Below are positions 1 to 6,896 of a DNA stretch of 42,406 bases, piece after piece; position 1 is the first letter of the stretch; each line of letters opens with the position of its first letter. A model generated the notes under the pieces. That model was given only the letters and a program-made list of their open reading frames with translations, was not told the origin of the DNA and did not search any database. This DNA comes from Deltaproteobacteria bacterium. GTDB lineage: Bacteria; Myxococcota_A; UBA9160; UBA6930. The stretch lies in assembly GCA_016875395.1 (NCBI GenBank), contig VGRF01000034.1, positions 1 to 42,406 of the forward strand. The letters run 5' to 3'. A program made the position numbers and the translations under genes.

Positions 1-122
1 CGTGGATGAACCGATTCCGCCGGCTCCTCGTCCGCTGGGAGAAGCGCGAGCAGAACTACGAGGCAATGCTCCATCTCGCCTGTGCCTGGATCACGATGAA
101 ACTGGCTGGGGTTTTCGGATAG
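1..122 (+). CDS. IS5-family transposase, C-terminal fragment
   Basis: Reading from base 3 gives 39 residues ending in TAG at 120-122, beginning WMNRFRRLLVRWEKREQNY. This is the typical tail of IS5/IS1182-like DDE transposases: the conserved R-W-E-K-x-x-x-N-Y stretch carries the last acidic catalytic residue region, followed by a hydrophobic helix. The 5' part lies outside the window, so it cannot be said whether the gene is intact. The stop codon sits inside the presumed right terminal repeat, which is normal for compact IS5 elements. The downstream uvrA/SCP2 operon points toward the element. Confidence 0.85.
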   Translation, partial: WMNRFRRLLVRWEKREQNYEAMLHLACAWITMKLAGVFG

Positions 123-126
123 GCTC
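1..126 (+). mobile_element. Right end of an IS5-family insertion sequence (cut by window edge)
   Basis: The first 122 bases code for the C-terminus of an IS5-type transposase. The sequence over its last codons and just beyond (about 108-126, reading gttttcggataggctct) looks like the right terminal inverted repeat of the IS427-like group of IS5 elements, whose ends read GAGCCTATCCGAAAA outward in. The left end lies outside the window, so repeat identity and target duplication cannot be checked here. The exact outer boundary (about 126) is inferred. Confidence 0.7.
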
Positions 127-177
127 TTAGCGCCCGGACCTTCGCGGCGCCGCCTTCTGGTTCTCCCGCAGGCCGAA

Positions 178-212
178 ATCGAGGAATTCGCGTCTGACGC
201 TGAACCCTCGAT
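178..212. repeat. Two-level hairpin repeat, copy 1
   Basis: An outer stem ATCGAGG (178-184) pairs with CCTCGAT (206-212). It encloses an inner hairpin with loop CTG (194-196), stem TTCGCGT/ACGC-GAA with one bulged T at 201. A second element at 24659-24703 has the same inner core CGCGTCTGACGC and the same nested plan, but a different outer stem. It lies about 40 bases past the stop of the SCP2-like gene, in the same orientation relative to that gene as copy 2 has to its own upstream gene. Confidence 0.55.
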
Positions 213-252
213 CTGCACCAGCTGCGTTCGCTCGTGTGCGGGTGTGTCCGCT

Positions 253-612
253 TCAGCCGATGATCAGGTGCAGCTTCACTGCGAGCTTCAGGTTTCCCGC
301 GAGATGGACTCGGCGGCGAAGAAAGGCCATCGGCGCGGAGAGCGTGCCGGCGTTGAGCGCGCGCCACGTGTCGAGGTCGACGCGCACGTGGAGGTCGGCG
401 CTCGGCGCCTCGCCCGCGAAGCCCGTAACAACTCCGCTGGCGACGCGGACGCCGTAGGCGCCGCCGCCGTCGCCCGTCAGCTCGAACGCGATCGTGGCCT
501 CGGTGTCGCCGAGCTTCGTACGGCGGTCGGCGTCGGCTGCGACGACGCCCGGCAGCCAGCGTGTGAAGAACTCCTCGGGCGCGATGTCCGCGGGCGGAAC
601 GGCGCGCGACAT
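253..612 (-). CDS. SCP2 sterol-carrier-like domain protein
   Basis: This 119-aa protein has the pattern of a stand-alone SCP2 (sterol carrier protein 2) fold: an N-terminal helix (PEEFFTRWLPGVV), beta strands with a GAYGVRVASGVVTGF segment, a stretch of the S-A-D-L-H-V-R-V-D-L-D-T-W type, and a final L-x-G-N-L-K-L-A-x-K-L motif that is diagnostic of the family. SCP2 folds bind lipids or acyl-CoAs in a hydrophobic tunnel; the ligand here is unknown. Its ATG (610-612) shares one base with the uvrA stop (612-614), so it is translationally coupled to uvrA, although no functional link to repair is known. Cytoplasmic by absence of a signal peptide. Confidence 0.75.
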   Translation of the reverse strand: MSRAVPPADIAPEEFFTRWLPGVVAADADRRTKLGDTEATIAFELTGDGGGAYGVRVASGVVTGFAGEAPSADLHVRVDLDTWRALNAGTLSAPMAFLRRRVHLAGNLKLAVKLHLIIG

Positions 613-3341
613 CAGAGCCCGGCGGCGCGCAGCGCGGCGCCCGTGAAGGACTCGGCGACGCGCGCCACTTCTTCCGGCGTGCCCGCGGCCACGAGGCGCC
701 CGCCGCCGGGACCGCCTTCGGGGCCGAGGTCGATGACGTGATCGGCGAGGCGGATCACGTCGAGGTTGTGCTCGACCACGAGCAGGCTCGCGCCCTGGTC
801 GAGTAGCTGATCGAGGCAGTCCAATAACACCTGCACCTCGGCGGCGTGCAGGCCCGTGGTGGGCTCGTCGAGCACGAACAGGCAGCCGCTCGCGCGCGCC
901 GTGAGGGCCTGCGCGACGCGGATGCGCTGCAGCTCACCGCCCGACAGCGTGCTGAGCGGCTGCTCGAGCGTGACGTAGCCGAGGCCCACGCGCGCGAATG
1001 GCTCGAGGCGCGTCGCGACGCTCGCGTCGCCCGCGAACAGCTCGCGCGCTTCGTCCACGGTGAGCGCGAGCACGTCGACGATGCTGCGCCCGCCCACCGT
1101 GATCTCGCGCGCCTCCTTGCGGAAGCGCGTGCCGTCGCAGGCTTCGCAGGGCGTGCGCACTTCTTCGAGGAACTGCATGTCGACCACGACTTCGCCGGTG
1201 CCTTCGCACGCCTCGCAGCGCCCGCCCGCGACGTTGAACGAGAAGTAGCCGGGCGTGAGGCCGCGCCTGCGCGCTTCGTGCATCGACGCGAAGCGCGCGC
1301 GGATGCCGTCGTAGGCCTTCGAGACCGTCGCGAGGTTCGAGCGCAGCGAGCGGCCCGGCGCCGTCGGCTCGACGATCGCGACTTCGCGAATACGCTCGGC
1401 GCCCTCGATCGCATCGCAATGGCCGCGTTCGGGTGTGCGCTGCACGTTGCCCACGAGCACGGAGCGCACGAGGCTCGTCTTGCCCGCGCCCGAGACGCCC
1501 GTCACGACGGCGAGCTGGCCGAGCGGAATCGTGACGTCGACGCCGTGCAGGTTGTGTGCGCGCGCGCCGCGGATGCGCAGGCTGCCGCTCGCGCGCGTGC
1601 GCCGCTCGCGCTTCACGCTGAACGCGCCCGACAGCGCGCGGCCGGTGAGCGAGGCGGGACTTGCCGCGACGTCGGTGACGCTGCCCTGCGCGACGATCTC
1701 GCCGCCGCGGCGCCCCGAGCCCGGGCCCATGTCGATCAGCAAGTCCGCCGCGCCCGCGATCTCGAGCGCGTGCTCGACCACGACGACGGTGTTGCCCGCG
1801 TCGCGGATGCCGCGCAGCACGTCGAGCAAGCGGTTCACGTCGCGCGGGTGCAGGCCCACGCTCGGCTCGTCGAGCACGTAGAGCGCCGCGGTGAGCGCGC
1901 CGCCGAGCGCGGTCGCGAGCTGGATGCGCTGCGCTTCGCCGCCCGAGAGCGTGCGCACTTGGCGATCGAGCGCGAGGTAGTCGAGGCCGACGCGCAGCGC
2001 AGTCTCGACGCGCGCGCGCAGCGCGTCGAGCACGCGCTTGCCGCGCGCCTCGCGTTCGCCTGATAACTCGAGCGCCGCGAGCCACGCGCCGAGCTCGCCG
2101 ATCGTGAGCCGCGCGGCGTCGCCGATGGTGCGGCCCGCGAGCTCGACCGCGAGCGCCTCGGAGCGCAGCCGCGCGCCGCCGCAGCTCTCGCAAGGATCGA
2201 AGCGCCGGTAACGCGCGATCGCGACGCGCGCCTGCACCTTGTAGCGCCGCGATTCGAGCCACTCGAAGTAGCCCTTCACGCCGTACCACGCATCGTCGCC
2301 GCGGATCACCCACGCGCGGTCGGCCTCGCTGAGATCGCGCCACGCGACGTCGGTCGCGAGCCCGCGGTCGCGGCAGGCGCTCATCAGGTCGCGCTGGCAG
2401 CTGCGCGCGGACGGCGTCGCGAACGGCGCGATCGCGTTCTTCGCGAGCGTGCGCGCGGGGTCGGGGATCACGCGCTCGAGGTCGAGCGCCTGCGTGCGGC
2501 CGAAGCCGTGGCACGCGGGACACGCGCCGAGGGGACTGTTGAACGAGAACAGCGCGGGCTCGGGCGCGGGGTGCCGGCGCCCGCACGTGTCGCAGCAGAA
2601 GCCCTCGCGATAGACGCGGCGCGCGCCGCTCGCGGGCGCGACGACGAGCTCGCCCGCGCCGCGCAGGAACCCCGTCGCGATCGCCTCGGCGAGGCGCGTG
2701 CGCTGCTCCGCCGCGACTTCGAGGCGATCGATCACGAGCAGCGCCTCGCCGCGCAGCGCGCCGAGCTTGGTGGCGGAGATCTCCTCCACGTCCGCGAACG
2801 CGCCGTCCGCGAGCAACAGGCGGCGCAGCCCCTCCCGTAACAACTGCTCGCGCAGCTCCTTCGGCTTCGCCTTCGCGGGGAGCGCCACTGCGAGCACGAC
2901 GCGCTCGCCCGCGAGCTCGCGCAGCACGCGCCCCGCGATCGCGTCGACCGTGCCGGGCTCCACCGCGCGCCCGCAGCAGCGCGTCTCACCGGCCTTCGCG
3001 AAGAGCAGCCGCAGGTGATCGAGGATCTCGGTGGCGGTGCCGATCGTGGAGCGCGCGTTCGTGACGCGGTTGCGCTGCTCGATCGCGATCGCGGGCGGCA
3101 AGTTCGTGATGAGGTCGACCGCGGGGCGCGGCAGCTTCTCGAGGAACTGGCGCGCGTAGGTCGAGAGCGACGCGACGTAGCGGCGTTGGCCCTCGGCGTA
3201 GAGGGTGTCGAACGCGAGGCTCGACTTGCCGGAGCCCGACGGCCCCGAGATCACCGTGAGCGCGCCCACGGGAATGCTGCAGCTCACGCCCTTCAGGTTG
3301 TGAGCGCGCGCTCCTTCGATGCGGATCTCGGCGGTCGCCAC
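612..3341 (-). CDS. uvrA: Excinuclease ABC subunit A (UvrA or close paralogue)
   Basis: 909 aa, slightly shorter than the usual 940. It senses DNA damage in nucleotide excision repair and loads UvrB. Two ABC ATPase halves are complete: Walker A GPSGSGKSS at 33-41 and GVSGAGKTS at 615-623, signatures LSGGEAQRI at 465 and LSGGELQRI at 799, and DEPSVGLH and DEPTTGLH Walker B/D-loops. Zinc cysteine pairs are seen at 250/253 with 274/277, at 384/387 and at 709/712 with 732/735. The UvrB-binding region (about 118-245) is present, so it is not a UvrA2 that lacks this domain. Second-half motifs (SLRSNLATVSKAYDGI, GELQRIRVAQAL) differ from E. coli-type UvrA, so a paralogue is possible. Start is GTG at 3341. 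uvrB is not in the window. Confidence 0.88.
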   Translation of the reverse strand: MATAEIRIEGARAHNLKGVSCSIPVGALTVISGPSGSGKSSLAFDTLYAEGQRRYVASLSTYARQFLEKLPRPAVDLITNLPPAIAIEQRNRVTNARSTIGTATEILDHLRLLFAKAGETRCCGRAVEPGTVDAIAGRVLRELAGERVVLAVALPAKAKPKELREQLLREGLRRLLLADGAFADVEEISATKLGALRGEALLVIDRLEVAAEQRTRLAEAIATGFLRGAGELVVAPASGARRVYREGFCCDTCGRRHPAPEPALFSFNSPLGACPACHGFGRTQALDLERVIPDPARTLAKNAIAPFATPSARSCQRDLMSACRDRGLATDVAWRDLSEADRAWVIRGDDAWYGVKGYFEWLESRRYKVQARVAIARYRRFDPCESCGGARLRSEALAVELAGRTIGDAARLTIGELGAWLAALELSGEREARGKRVLDALRARVETALRVGLDYLALDRQVRTLSGGEAQRIQLATALGGALTAALYVLDEPSVGLHPRDVNRLLDVLRGIRDAGNTVVVVEHALEIAGAADLLIDMGPGSGRRGGEIVAQGSVTDVAASPASLTGRALSGAFSVKRERRTRASGSLRIRGARAHNLHGVDVTIPLGQLAVVTGVSGAGKTSLVRSVLVGNVQRTPERGHCDAIEGAERIREVAIVEPTAPGRSLRSNLATVSKAYDGIRARFASMHEARRRGLTPGYFSFNVAGGRCEACEGTGEVVVDMQFLEEVRTPCEACDGTRFRKEAREITVGGRSIVDVLALTVDEARELFAGDASVATRLEPFARVGLGYVTLEQPLSTLSGGELQRIRVAQALTARASGCLFVLDEPTTGLHAAEVQVLLDCLDQLLDQGASLLVVEHNLDVIRLADHVIDLGPEGGPGGGRLVAAGTPEEVARVAESFTGAALRAAGL

Positions 3342-3436
3342 GGCGCGCGCAGGATGACGGCTCCCCTACGCAGCCGCGATCCCAGCGGACTCGCGGCCCC
3401 GGTGGTCGGCAAGCAACGAGGCCACTGTTCGACCTC

Positions 3437-3511
3437 CGCTCGCCTTCGGCTCGCTGCGCGCTTCGCTACCGCGTTGGCTTCGCTCGCCTTCGGCTCGCTG
3501 CGCGCTTCGCT
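3437..3511. repeat. Two tandem copies of a 31-bp intergenic repeat
   Basis: The 31-mer beginning CGCTCGCCTTCGGCTCGCTG occurs at 3437-3467 and again, identical, at 3481-3511, a 44-base period. The same 20-base core returns at 5821-5840, and a variant at 5705-5724. It lies between the start of uvrA and the end of the 53-aa gene, with no coding signal of its own. The centre GCC-TTC-GGC can fold into a small hairpin. Confidence 0.8.
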
Positions 3512-3527
3512 TGCCTGCGTGCGCGCC

Positions 3528-3689
3528 TCAACCAACCATCGAGGGCTCTTCGTACACGAGCGTCACCGAGATGTACTCGCCCGTGGAGCTCTGCGTCATG
3601 TGCAGCACGTGCACGTCGTGGCTCGCGAAGAACTTGTTGAGGTCTTCCTCGATTTCCTTCGCGAGTCCGCGAACGACGAGACACTTCAT
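3528..3689 (-). CDS. Small conserved-looking protein of unknown function (53 aa)
   Basis: Reading the minus strand from ATG at 3687-3689 gives a 53-aa protein starting MKCLVVRGLAKEIEEDL and ending VTLVYEEPSMVG, stop TGA at 3528-3530. Composition is balanced, unlike the Arg/Ala-rich shadow frames here. The plan is beta strand, amphipathic helix (AKEIEEDLNKFFASH), two beta strands (VHVLHMTQ, YISVTLVYEE). It recalls small Cse60/DUF2758-type proteins in layout, but I cannot assign it to a family. It follows the TPR-like gene on the same strand after a 32-base gap, so it is probably the last gene of the moeB operon. Confidence 0.7.
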   Translation of the reverse strand: MKCLVVRGLAKEIEEDLNKFFASHDVHVLHMTQSSTGEYISVTLVYEEPSMVG

Positions 3690-3721
3690 CGACACTGTAC
3701 GCACCCCCCGTTCAGGCGTGG

Positions 3722-4078
3722 CTACTTCGATCGTCCGCTCAGCCGCTCGACCTGACGCTTTGCTTCCGCCGCGTACTTCTCGCGCCCCTGCAGCTCTGCG
3801 GCGCTACCCAGGCGCTGCCAGCTCGCGAGATCGGGCTCGCGGTCGAGCGCGGTGTTGGCCTCGCGCAGCAGGAACGCGTCGCCGCGCTCGATGGCGACGG
3901 CGCACAGCTTCTCGAGCGCCTCGTGCGCGTTCGCCTTCTTCAGAAACGCGATCGCCTCGAGCTCGCGCTTCTGCGCGAGGTACGCTTCGCCGATCGCACG
4001 CGCGTGCGCGGCGTCGAGCGGCTTCTCGAGCTCGTGACGCCGCGCGAGCGGATCCGGCAGCGCACCCTTCTTTGCCAT
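3722..4078 (-). CDS. TPR-like hypothetical protein downstream of moeB
   Basis: 118 aa, beginning MAKKGALPDPLARRHELEK. It is all-helical by appearance, with alternating A-x-x-x-G/A-x-x-Y/L patterns (AHARAIGEAYLAQKRELEA, ALEKLCAVAIERGDAFLL, SWQRLGSAAELQGREKYAAEAKRQ) like degenerate tetratricopeptide helices. No signal peptide, membrane segment or catalytic motif is seen. Its ATG (4076-4078) overlaps the moeB stop by one base, so the two are translationally coupled. Such proteins often serve as protein-protein adaptors, but no partner can be named from sequence alone. Confidence 0.75.
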   Translation of the reverse strand: MAKKGALPDPLARRHELEKPLDAAHARAIGEAYLAQKRELEAIAFLKKANAHEALEKLCAVAIERGDAFLLREANTALDREPDLASWQRLGSAAELQGREKYAAEAKRQVERLSGRSK

Positions 4079-5223
4079 CAGTACCTCGGCACCTTCGCGT
4101 CCACCGTGATCGACCACGCGTCGATCCCGCCCGTGAGATTCGCGACGTTCGCGAAGCCCGCGTCGCGCAGCTGCGCACACGCCTTCGCGCTGCGCCCGCC
4201 CTTGTGGCAGTGCATCACGACGCGACGCTGCTTCCAGTCCGCGAGCTCGCCGAGCCGCGCGCCGAGCTGCCCGAGCGGGATCAGCTTCGCGCCCTCGATG
4301 CGCGCCTTCTCGAACTCGTGCGGCTCGCGCACGTCCACCAGCAACAACTCGCTCTTCGCCGCGAGCGCGCGCGCCAGCTCGGCGGCGGAGATCTCCGCGA
4401 CCGCGTTCGCCTCGCGCGTGACGCCGCAGAAGCCTTCGTAGTCGATCAGCTTCGTCACGCTCGGATTCTTCCCGCACACCGGGCACTCGGGATCCTTCGC
4501 GAAGCGGAACTCGCTGAAGCGCATCGAGAGCGCGTCGTAGTGGAGGAAGCGGCCGATCAGCGGCTCGCCGATGCCGGTGATGAGCTTCACCGCCTCGGTC
4601 GCCTGAATCATCGCGATCACGCCGGGCAGGATGCCGAGCACGCCGCCCTCCGCGCACGACGGCACCGCGCCGGGCGGCGGCGGCTCGGGAAAGAGGCAGC
4701 GGTAGCAGGGGCCGCGCTTCGCATCGAAGGTGGAGGCCTGCCCCTCGAAGCGCAGGATCGCGCCGTACACGGTGGGCTTGCCTAACAACACGCAGGCGTC
4801 GTTCGAGAGGTAGCGAGTGGGGAAGTTGTCGGTGCCGTCGATGATCACGTCGTATGGGCGCATCAGCTCGAGCGCGTTCTCGGAGGTGATGCGCGTCTTG
4901 AAGCCGACCGCGTCGACATCGGGGTTCATCGCGCGCAGCTTTGCTAACGCGACATCCACCTTCGGCTTCCCCACGTCGTCCGTGCCGTAGAGCACCTGAC
5001 GCTGCAGGTTCGAGGTGTCGACCACGTCGTCGTCGATCAGACCGATGTGACCGACGCCGGCGGCCGTCAGGTACTGCGCGAGCGGACAGCCGAGCCCGCC
5101 GGCGCCGATCAGCAGGACGCGCGCGTCGAGCAGCTTGCGCTGCCCCTCGACGCCGAAGTCGGGGAGGTTCAGGTGGCGCCGATAGCGCTCGTACTGCGCG
5201 GGCGTGAGCACCGGGGACGACAT
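4078..5223 (-). CDS. moeB: MoeB/ThiF-type adenylyltransferase with C-terminal rhodanese domain
   Basis: 381 aa. The N-terminal E1-like domain (1-265) adenylates the C-terminal glycine of a ubiquitin-like sulfur carrier such as MoaD or ThiS: nucleotide loop GAGGLG at 40-45, the D-D-x-V-x-x-S-N-L-Q-R-Q motif at 64-76, and zinc cysteines 173/176 and 247/250. The C-terminal rhodanese domain (about 280-380) has active-site loop HCHKGGRS with Cys339 as persulfide carrier. This two-domain form (MoeZ/MoeBR, like MOCS3/Uba4) both activates and sulfurates the carrier, for molybdopterin, thiamine or cysteine synthesis. ATG at 5223 is chosen because homologues begin close to this point; the open frame upstream runs antisense through tRNA-Leu. 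No moaD or thiS is nearby. Confidence 0.92.
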   Translation of the reverse strand: MSSPVLTPAQYERYRRHLNLPDFGVEGQRKLLDARVLLIGAGGLGCPLAQYLTAAGVGHIGLIDDDVVDTSNLQRQVLYGTDDVGKPKVDVALAKLRAMNPDVDAVGFKTRITSENALELMRPYDVIIDGTDNFPTRYLSNDACVLLGKPTVYGAILRFEGQASTFDAKRGPCYRCLFPEPPPPGAVPSCAEGGVLGILPGVIAMIQATEAVKLITGIGEPLIGRFLHYDALSMRFSEFRFAKDPECPVCGKNPSVTKLIDYEGFCGVTREANAVAEISAAELARALAAKSELLLVDVREPHEFEKARIEGAKLIPLGQLGARLGELADWKQRRVVMHCHKGGRSAKACAQLRDAGFANVANLTGGIDAWSITVDAKVPRY

Positions 5224-5267
5224 GCAGCGCACGGTACGACCCGCGCGGAGCCTCGCCAACGCGGGGC

Positions 5268-5564
5268 CTACTGGACGGTGACGCTCACCGCCTTGCGCGG
5301 GCGATCTTCGAAGCGCCAGCAGATCGCGACCTCGTCGCCGGCCTTCAGCGCGTCCCAGCTCGCGCGCCCAATCACCTGCGTGTCGGGCGCGCGCGCGAAG
5401 CCGATGTTGTCGTCGAGGCGCGAGTCGACGAACAACTTCTGCGGCCCGACCTCGCTGATCGCGCCGCGGAACTCGCGCATGCCGTCGGGGCAACCCGCGA
5501 GCGCGGGAATCGCAACGAGTGCGAGGGCTACACCGAGAAGTGTCGTGCGGAGTCCGTTGCGCAT
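5268..5564 (-). CDS. Small putative lipoprotein of unknown function
   Basis: 98 aa starting MRNGLRTTLLGVALALV, with a basic start, a hydrophobic core and a clean lipobox L-A-G-C (Cys about 25), so it should be a lipid-anchored periplasmic or outer-membrane protein. The mature part (about 74 aa) looks all-beta (REFRGAISEVGPQKLFVDS, EVAICWRFEDRPRKAVSVTV), possibly an OB-like barrel; no family is recognised. ATG at 5564 is preferred over the one at 5576 because a GGTGG lies at fitting distance. It sits between tRNA-Leu and moeB on the same strand, 44 bases before moeB. Confidence 0.7.
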   Translation of the reverse strand: MRNGLRTTLLGVALALVAIPALAGCPDGMREFRGAISEVGPQKLFVDSRLDDNIGFARAPDTQVIGRASWDALKAGDEVAICWRFEDRPRKAVSVTVQ

Positions 5565-5593
5565 GATCGCCACCATCTTCGGTGCATGGACGC

Positions 5594-5681
5594 TGGTGCC
5601 GGAGGTGGGATTCGAACCCACACGGACCTCGCGGCCCGGGGGATTTTGAGTCCCCTGCGTCTGCCGTTCCGCCACTCCGGC
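5594..5681 (-). tRNA. tRNA-Leu (anticodon CAA)
   Basis: Read on the minus strand: acceptor GCCGGAG pairs with CTCCGGC, discriminator A and encoded CCA follow (CCA at 5594-5596). The D-arm starts TGGCGGAAC. The anticodon stem GGGGA/TCCCC holds loop CTCAAAA, anticodon CAA. A long variable arm typical of class II leucine tRNAs and the T-arm GGTTCGAATCC are present. Length 88 including CCA. It decodes TTG. Confidence 0.97.
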
Positions 5682-5991
5682 GCAGGGCACACTGTGACGA
5701 ACTCCGCTCGGCTTCGCCTCGCTGCGCGCACGCTGCTCCGACTTCGTCGTCGCTTGCGTGCTTGCGCTTCCCGAGCCGCGTTCGGTCGGAGCAACGAGAT
5801 AGCAGCCCTTTGCGACTGTCCGCTCGCCTTCGGCTCGCTGCGCGCGAGCTACGCGCTTCGCGCGCTTGCTCGCTAGCGCTTCTCGAGCCGCGATCGTTCG
5901 CGGCCGCGAGGTTTGCTCGGCGGTCCGGCCAAGCTCCGCGTGATGCAGCCTTTACGCACCTGCGCGATGCCGATAGCTTGCCGCGCCTCTC
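5682..5991. other. 310-base intergenic stretch between tRNA-Leu and tRNA-Ala
   Basis: No credible gene. About 200 of its bases (5705-5905) are two diverged copies of the repeat also found at 3437-3511, listed separately. Bases 5906-5991 show nothing recognisable apart from being the likely promoter region of tRNA-Ala, for which I see no strong -35/-10 pair. Confidence 0.6.
5705..5905. repeat. Two diverged copies of the TTC-loop intergenic repeat
   Basis: Copy A starts at 5705 (CGCTCGGCTTCGCCTCGCTG), copy B at 5821 (CGCTCGCCTTCGGCTCGCTG). Each is followed by a related tail running to a CGAGCCGCG block, at about 5772 and 5884. Between copies the central bases swap as a pair: GCC-TTC-GGC becomes GGC-TTC-GCC, so the small hairpin is kept. 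The same core occurs twice at 3437-3511. Confidence 0.65.
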
Positions 5992-6067
5992 GGGGCTGTA
6001 GCTCAGCTGGGAGAGCGCGTGAATGGCATTCACGAGGTCGTCGGTTCGATCCCGATCAGCTCCACCA
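5992..6067 (+). tRNA. tRNA-Ala (anticodon GGC)
   Basis: 76 nt including encoded CCA (6065-6067). Acceptor GGGGCTG pairs with CAGCTCC, with one G-T. D-arm GCTCAGCTGGGAGAGC; anticodon stem CGTGA/TCACG with loop ATGGCAT, anticodon GGC; T-arm CGTCGGTTCGATCCCGA. It closely resembles the E. coli alaW type. Confidence 0.98.
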
Positions 6068-6076
6068 CGAACCGCG

Positions 6077-6104
6077 CAGGGCTAGGTCTTCGGACCTAGC
6101 CCTG
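6077..6104 (+). terminator. Intrinsic terminator with UUCG tetraloop
   Basis: A perfect 12-bp stem, CAGGGCTAGGTC (6077-6088) and its complement (6093-6104), closed by TTCG (6089-6092), followed by TTGCTT. It starts 10 bases past tRNA-Ala and is probably its terminator. The stop codon of the convergent SDR gene (6096-6098) lies inside the stem, so the same hairpin can end transcripts from both sides. Confidence 0.88.
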
Positions 6105-6896
6105 TTGCTTCGTGAGCGCGATCTCGACGTCCTCGACGCGGCCGTCGCGCATGCGCGGCATCACGCCCACTTCGTCGAGGAACGCGTCGGTAGCGAGCGT
6201 CGCCGCGATCGCTTCGGCGGCCGCGCGCAGCGGCATCATCTTCGGCGCCGGGAAGAGGCCGCGCGCGACCCAGCCTTGGATGATGCGCGCCGCCTTGGCG
6301 GGCTCCCAGCTGGCGGCGAACTCGGTGTCGCTGGTGTTGCCGAGCGTGACGTGAACGAAGTCGAGCTCCGGGCACTCCATGCGCCACGAGGCGACGAGGC
6401 CGCTGAGCGCGAGCTTCGAGACGCTGTAGAGCGAGATGCCCGGCAGCGTCTGGCGCGCGGAGTAGGAGCCGACGTAGACCGCGCGGCCGCGGCTCGCGCG
6501 CAGGTGCGGGACGGCGGCGGCGGTGATCTGCGAGGCGCCGATCAGGTTGGTGTCGAGCACGCGGCGCCAGTCTTCGCGCGTCGCCTCGTCGAGGGTGATC
6601 AGCGGCGAGAGACCGGGTGCGTATACGAAGGCGTCGAGGCCGCCGAGCGCAGCGGCGGCGCCGTCGACTGCGCGGCGGCAGTCGGCATCGAGGGCGACGT
6701 CGCAGGCGAAGGCGTGGGCGCTCGCACCGCGCGCGCGGATCTCGGCGGCGAGGGACTCGAGGCGGTCGATGCGCCGCGCGGCGAGCGTGACCCTCGCGCC
6801 TGCGGCGGCGGCGATCTCCGCGAGCGCGCGGCCGATCCCCGAGGACGCCCCGACCACGAGCACGCGCCTGCCAGCGAGATCGAGCGACAGCGGCAC
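6096..6896 (-). CDS. Short-chain dehydrogenase/reductase (SDR)
   Basis: 266 aa, the usual size of a classical SDR. Rossmann cofactor motif VVGASSGIGRALAE near residue 13, with an A-A-R-R after strand 2 that favours NADP(H); D-V after strand 3; the N-x-A-G position reads Y-A-P-G, a departure from the NAG motif; catalytic Ser in VYVGSYSAR and Y-S-V-S-K (Tyr-x3-Lys). Substrate unknown. Start taken as GTG at 6896, where homology to SDRs begins (VPLSLDLAGRRVLVVG); the open frame goes further upstream but that part is Arg/Ser-rich and looks non-coding. It converges on tRNA-Ala and shares its terminator. Confidence 0.85.
   Translation of the reverse strand: MPLSLDLAGRRVLVVGASSGIGRALAEIAAAAGARVTLAARRIDRLESLAAEIRARGASAHAFACDVALDADCRRAVDGAAAALGGLDAFVYAPGLSPLITLDEATREDWRRVLDTNLIGASQITAAAVPHLRASRGRAVYVGSYSARQTLPGISLYSVSKLALSGLVASWRMECPELDFVHVTLGNTSDTEFAASWEPAKAARIIQGWVARGLFPAPKMMPLRAAAEAIAATLATDAFLDEVGVMPRMRDGRVEDVEIALTKQQG

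Noticed and set aside
846-2586. Long open frames antisense or offset to uvrA
   Set aside because: Arg/Ala-rich shadow translations caused by high GC; uvrA has full family motifs.
3437-5905. CRISPR array
   Set aside because: Repeats at 3437-3511 and 5705-5905 are too few, unevenly spaced and lack distinct spacers; no cas genes, the Cas4-like module at 7422 being part of a helicase.
4078-6033. A 651-codon minus-strand frame covering moeB and the region up to tRNA-Ala
   Set aside because: Upstream of 5223 it runs through the lipoprotein gene and tRNA-Leu in another frame and is Arg/Ser-rich; MoeB homologues start at about 5223.
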